In this document: positions 6,110 to 8,026 of the stretch, in pieces
How the letters are laid out: each line of letters starts with the position of its first letter
How positions within the stretch are numbered: position 1 is the stretch's first letter
NCBI GenBank assembly: GCA_002384205.1
Contig: DGBH01000117.1
Coordinates: 1-8,026, forward strand
Origin: Bacteroidetes bacterium UBA4009
Lineage (GTDB): Bacteria; Bacteroidota; Bacteroidia; NS11-12g; UBA9320
Direction of reading: 5' to 3'
DNA: 8,026 bases
Program-made: the position numbers and the translations under genes
The notes under the pieces: model-generated
What the model saw: the letters and a program-made list of their open reading frames with translations, nothing else
Told to the model about the DNA's origin: nothing
The model's database searches: none

Positions 6110-6121
6110 AGAATAATATCA

Positions 6122-6129
6122 CAAAAGTA
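6122..6129 (-). promoter_or_regulatory. -7 promoter box of the methyltransferase gene
   Basis: TACTTTTG on the minus strand matches TAnnTTTG exactly and ends 12 bp before the ATG at 6109, which predicts a very short leader and supports the longer start over Met27. The opposite strand has a one-mismatch box (TAACTTCG, 6137-6144) in front of the aminotransferase gene, so the 44-bp gap probably carries both promoters. Confidence 0.5.
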
Positions 6130-6136
6130 AAAGTAA

Positions 6137-6144
6137 TAACTTCG
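6137..6144 (+). promoter_or_regulatory. Candidate -7 box for the aminotransferase-heptose kinase operon
   Basis: TAACTTCG differs from TAnnTTTG at one base and lies 9 bp ahead of the ATG at 6154, giving a nearly leaderless transcript. No matching TTG is present at the usual distance. Confidence 0.3.
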
Positions 6145-6153
6145 CCTACCTAA

Positions 6154-7338
6154 ATGAATTTCACCGATAGAGTTAATCGCGTAGAGGAGTCCCTCACCAT
6201 TGGAATGTCTCGTAAAGCCAGGGAACTAAAAGCCGCAGGAAAAGATATTATTAGCCTTAGCTTGGGAGAGCCTGATTTTGATACACCGCAATATATCAAA
6301 GATGCAGCCATTGCAGCTATAAACGCTGGTAAAACCAAATATCCTCCAGTAGGTGGATTGCCAGAGCTAAAAAAAGCTATTTGTGACAAACTAAAGAGAG
6401 ATTCTAATTTAGTGTATACTCCTGCAGAAGTTATGGCAAGTACAGGTGCTAAACAATGTATTATGAATGTAATACTAAGCACAGTACAATCTGGAGATGA
6501 GGTAGTTATTCCGCTTCCTTTTTGGGTAAGCTATAGTGAAATGGTGAATTTTGCAGGTGGTAAATGTGTTTTTGTACCCAGTAAGTTTGAAGATGAATTT
6601 GCTATTGATATTGATGCCATGAAAGCGTCAGTTAATGATAAAACTAAAATCATCATCTTTAGCAGTCCAAGCAATCCAGCAGGAAATTTATTAAGCAAAG
6701 AACAGCTTGGCGAAATCGCGAAAATAGTAAAAGCCAATCCGCAAATAACAGTAATCTCTGATGAGATATACGAGCACATTAATTTTGAAGGAGAACACAT
6801 AAGTATTTCTCAATTTTCGGAAATAAGAGACCAGTTGGTGATTATAAATGGTGTGTCTAAAGCTTTTTCTATGACAGGATGGAGATTGGGTTACATGGCA
6901 GGACCTGCAGCCTTAGTGGCAACATGTGATAAGCTACAAGGACAGTTTACATCGGGCGCTGCGTCTATTTCTCAGTGGGCAGCAATCACAGCACTTAATG
7001 AAGACATGAAACCAACCCATGAAATGGTCGCTGTGTTCAAACACAGAAGAGATTTAATGGTAGAGTGGTTAAGAGAAATACCCGGTATGGAAGTAGATAT
7101 TCCACGAGGCGCTTTTTATCTATTCCCTCGCGTGAGTTCATTTTATGGCAAAACCATTGGAGGAACTACCATTGATTCTAGTTTAGATTTTTGCAATTAC
7201 ATTCTTGAGGAAGCACTGGTTGCTCTTGTGCCTGGAGTGGCTTTTGGGATGGATGACCACATAAGAATTAGCTATGCAAGCAGCGAAGCTGAACTAAAAG
7301 AAGCTGTTAACAGAATAAAAACAGCACTAAGTAAATGA
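6154..7338 (+). CDS. Class I PLP-dependent aminotransferase, aspartate aminotransferase-like (subgroup I-beta)
   Basis: A 394-residue fold-type I aminotransferase of normal length. Landmarks are SLGEPDFDTP (36-45), Trp124 stacking on PLP, SPSNPAG with Asn174, ISDEIYEHI with Asp203 and Tyr206, and NGVSKAFSMTGWRLGY with Schiff-base Lys236 and phosphate-binding Arg244. Arg371 in HIRISYASS binds the substrate alpha-carboxylate. This pattern is typical of bacterial aspartate/prephenate aminotransferases, which move an amino group between aspartate (or an aromatic keto acid) and 2-oxoglutarate. Sequence motifs alone do not separate these activities. Family members often read NSPSNPTG; this one has SSPSNPAG, a mild change. 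The gene overlaps the following heptose kinase gene by 4 nt (ATGA), so the two are almost certainly translated from one transcript even though their pathways differ. Confidence 0.93.
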   Translation: MNFTDRVNRVEESLTIGMSRKARELKAAGKDIISLSLGEPDFDTPQYIKDAAIAAINAGKTKYPPVGGLPELKKAICDKLKRDSNLVYTPAEVMASTGAKQCIMNVILSTVQSGDEVVIPLPFWVSYSEMVNFAGGKCVFVPSKFEDEFAIDIDAMKASVNDKTKIIIFSSPSNPAGNLLSKEQLGEIAKIVKANPQITVISDEIYEHINFEGEHISISQFSEIRDQLVIINGVSKAFSMTGWRLGYMAGPAALVATCDKLQGQFTSGAASISQWAAITALNEDMKPTHEMVAVFKHRRDLMVEWLREIPGMEVDIPRGAFYLFPRVSSFYGKTIGGTTIDSSLDFCNYILEEALVALVPGVAFGMDDHIRISYASSEAELKEAVNRIKTALSK

Positions 7339-8026
7339 AGATAGATCAACTTTTTAAGGAGTTCGAAAACATAAAAGTACTTGTATTGGGCGATGTAATG
7401 ATTGACGCCTATTTTTATGGAAGTGTTACCCGTATAAGCCCTGAGGCACCTGTGCCCATAGTAAATCTAAAACACAAAGAGCAACGTCTAGGTGGGGCAG
7501 CCAATGTTGCACTTAACCTAAAATCACTTGGTGCAGAACCCATTCTTTGCAGTATCAAAGGAAATGACGCTGACGGAGACTTAATCAAGACTTTATGCAA
7601 GAAAAATGGACTGGTTGACGCACTTATCAATGATTACAGTCGCAAAACAACGGTAAAAACGAGGGTAATAGGTAATAGTCATCAGTTAATACGTATTGAC
7701 GAAGAAGATACCAAAGACATAGATGAATCTGTAGAAGATTTAGTTTATGAAGCAGTCAACAGTCTTATATCTGAAATTAATGTACTGATCTTTCAAGATT
7801 ACAACAAAGGACTACTTACCCCTACCCTTATCGCGCGTGTAATTGAATTATGCATTGCAAAAAAAGTACCGATAGTTGTAGATCCTAAATTCAATAATTT
7901 TTTTGAATACCAAGGAGTTACGTTATTTAAGCCTAACAAAAAAGAGCTTCAACAAGCTGAAAACATAGGAGAGCATTTAAACGTTCAAGGTGTAAAATCA
8001 GTGGCTGGATTGGTTCGAAAAAAATT
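7335..8026 (+). CDS. rfaE1: D-glycero-beta-D-manno-heptose-7-phosphate kinase (RfaE1/HldE N-terminal type), 3'-truncated by window edge
   Basis: The reading frame begins at the ATG that overlaps the aminotransferase stop and stays open for 230 codons to the window end. It is a PfkB-family sugar kinase with the signatures of the heptose-phosphate kinase: VLGDVMIDAYFYG (17-29), RISPEAPVPIV (33-43), LGGAANVALNLKSLGA (52-67), QLIRIDEED (117-125), FQDYNKG (153-159), VVDPK (181-185) and KPNKKE (199-204). The enzyme phosphorylates heptose 7-phosphate at C1 to form the bisphosphate in ADP-heptose synthesis for the LPS inner core, in the cytoplasm. The catalytic GAGD motif lies beyond the edge. So does any C-terminal nucleotidyltransferase domain, so it cannot be seen whether this is a stand-alone kinase or a fused HldE. 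Confidence 0.92.
   Translation, partial: MKIDQLFKEFENIKVLVLGDVMIDAYFYGSVTRISPEAPVPIVNLKHKEQRLGGAANVALNLKSLGAEPILCSIKGNDADGDLIKTLCKKNGLVDALINDYSRKTTVKTRVIGNSHQLIRIDEEDTKDIDESVEDLVYEAVNSLISEINVLIFQDYNKGLLTPTLIARVIELCIAKKVPIVVDPKFNNFFEYQGVTLFKPNKKELQQAENIGEHLNVQGVKSVAGLVRKK

Noticed and set aside
6150..6800. Minus-strand open frames opposite the aminotransferase
   Set aside because: The aminotransferase has all its PLP motifs in the + frame; the reverse frames are low-complexity, Ser/Leu-rich shadows.
1..8026. A defence system, mobile element, CRISPR array or biosynthetic cluster
   Set aside because: I saw no transposase, integrase, nuclease, repeat array, tRNA or synthase; the genes are ordinary metabolic and envelope functions with similar codon use.

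Overview
The window looks like chromosomal DNA from a member of the Bacteroidota (probably Flavobacteriia or a relative). The evidence is moderate to low GC, no Shine-Dalgarno sequences ahead of the starts, several perfect TAnnTTTG (Bacteroidota -7) boxes just upstream of start codons, and a lipoprotein whose mature N-terminus (Cys-Ser-Lys-Glu-Asp) resembles the Bacteroidota surface-export signal. No tRNA, rRNA, CRISPR array, transposase or phage gene is visible.

Layout, left to right. (1) The C-terminal 406 residues of an M3-family zinc oligopeptidase (+, cut by the left edge), followed after 36 bp by a 160-aa lipoprotein of unknown function (+). (2) A convergent intergenic gap (1741-1986) holding two palindromes and a start-less open frame that may be a decayed gene. 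(3) A 446-aa PlsC-type phospholipid acyltransferase with a membrane-embedded C-terminus (-), then a 277-bp gap with a third palindrome. (4) A divergent pair: a YiiM-like MOSC protein (-) and a pirin-family cupin carrying a Tat signal peptide (+). (5) A class I SAM-dependent methyltransferase (-), convergent with pirin and divergent from the next gene. (6) A class I PLP aminotransferase (+) overlapping by 4 nt (ATGA) the start of a heptose-7-phosphate kinase of the RfaE1/HldE N-terminal type (+), which runs off the right edge.

The genes are mostly housekeeping or envelope-related: peptide turnover, phospholipid synthesis, LPS heptose synthesis and amino-acid transamination. They do not form one pathway. 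Only the aminotransferase/heptose kinase pair, and perhaps the peptidase/lipoprotein pair, look co-transcribed. I see no convincing new biological system. The points most worth a second look are the exported pirin, the T9 homopolymer at the start of the methyltransferase, the start-less open frame near 1713-2012, and the palindromes in the gaps. The MOSC start is best placed at 4252, not 4303, because a perfect -7 box lies between the two.
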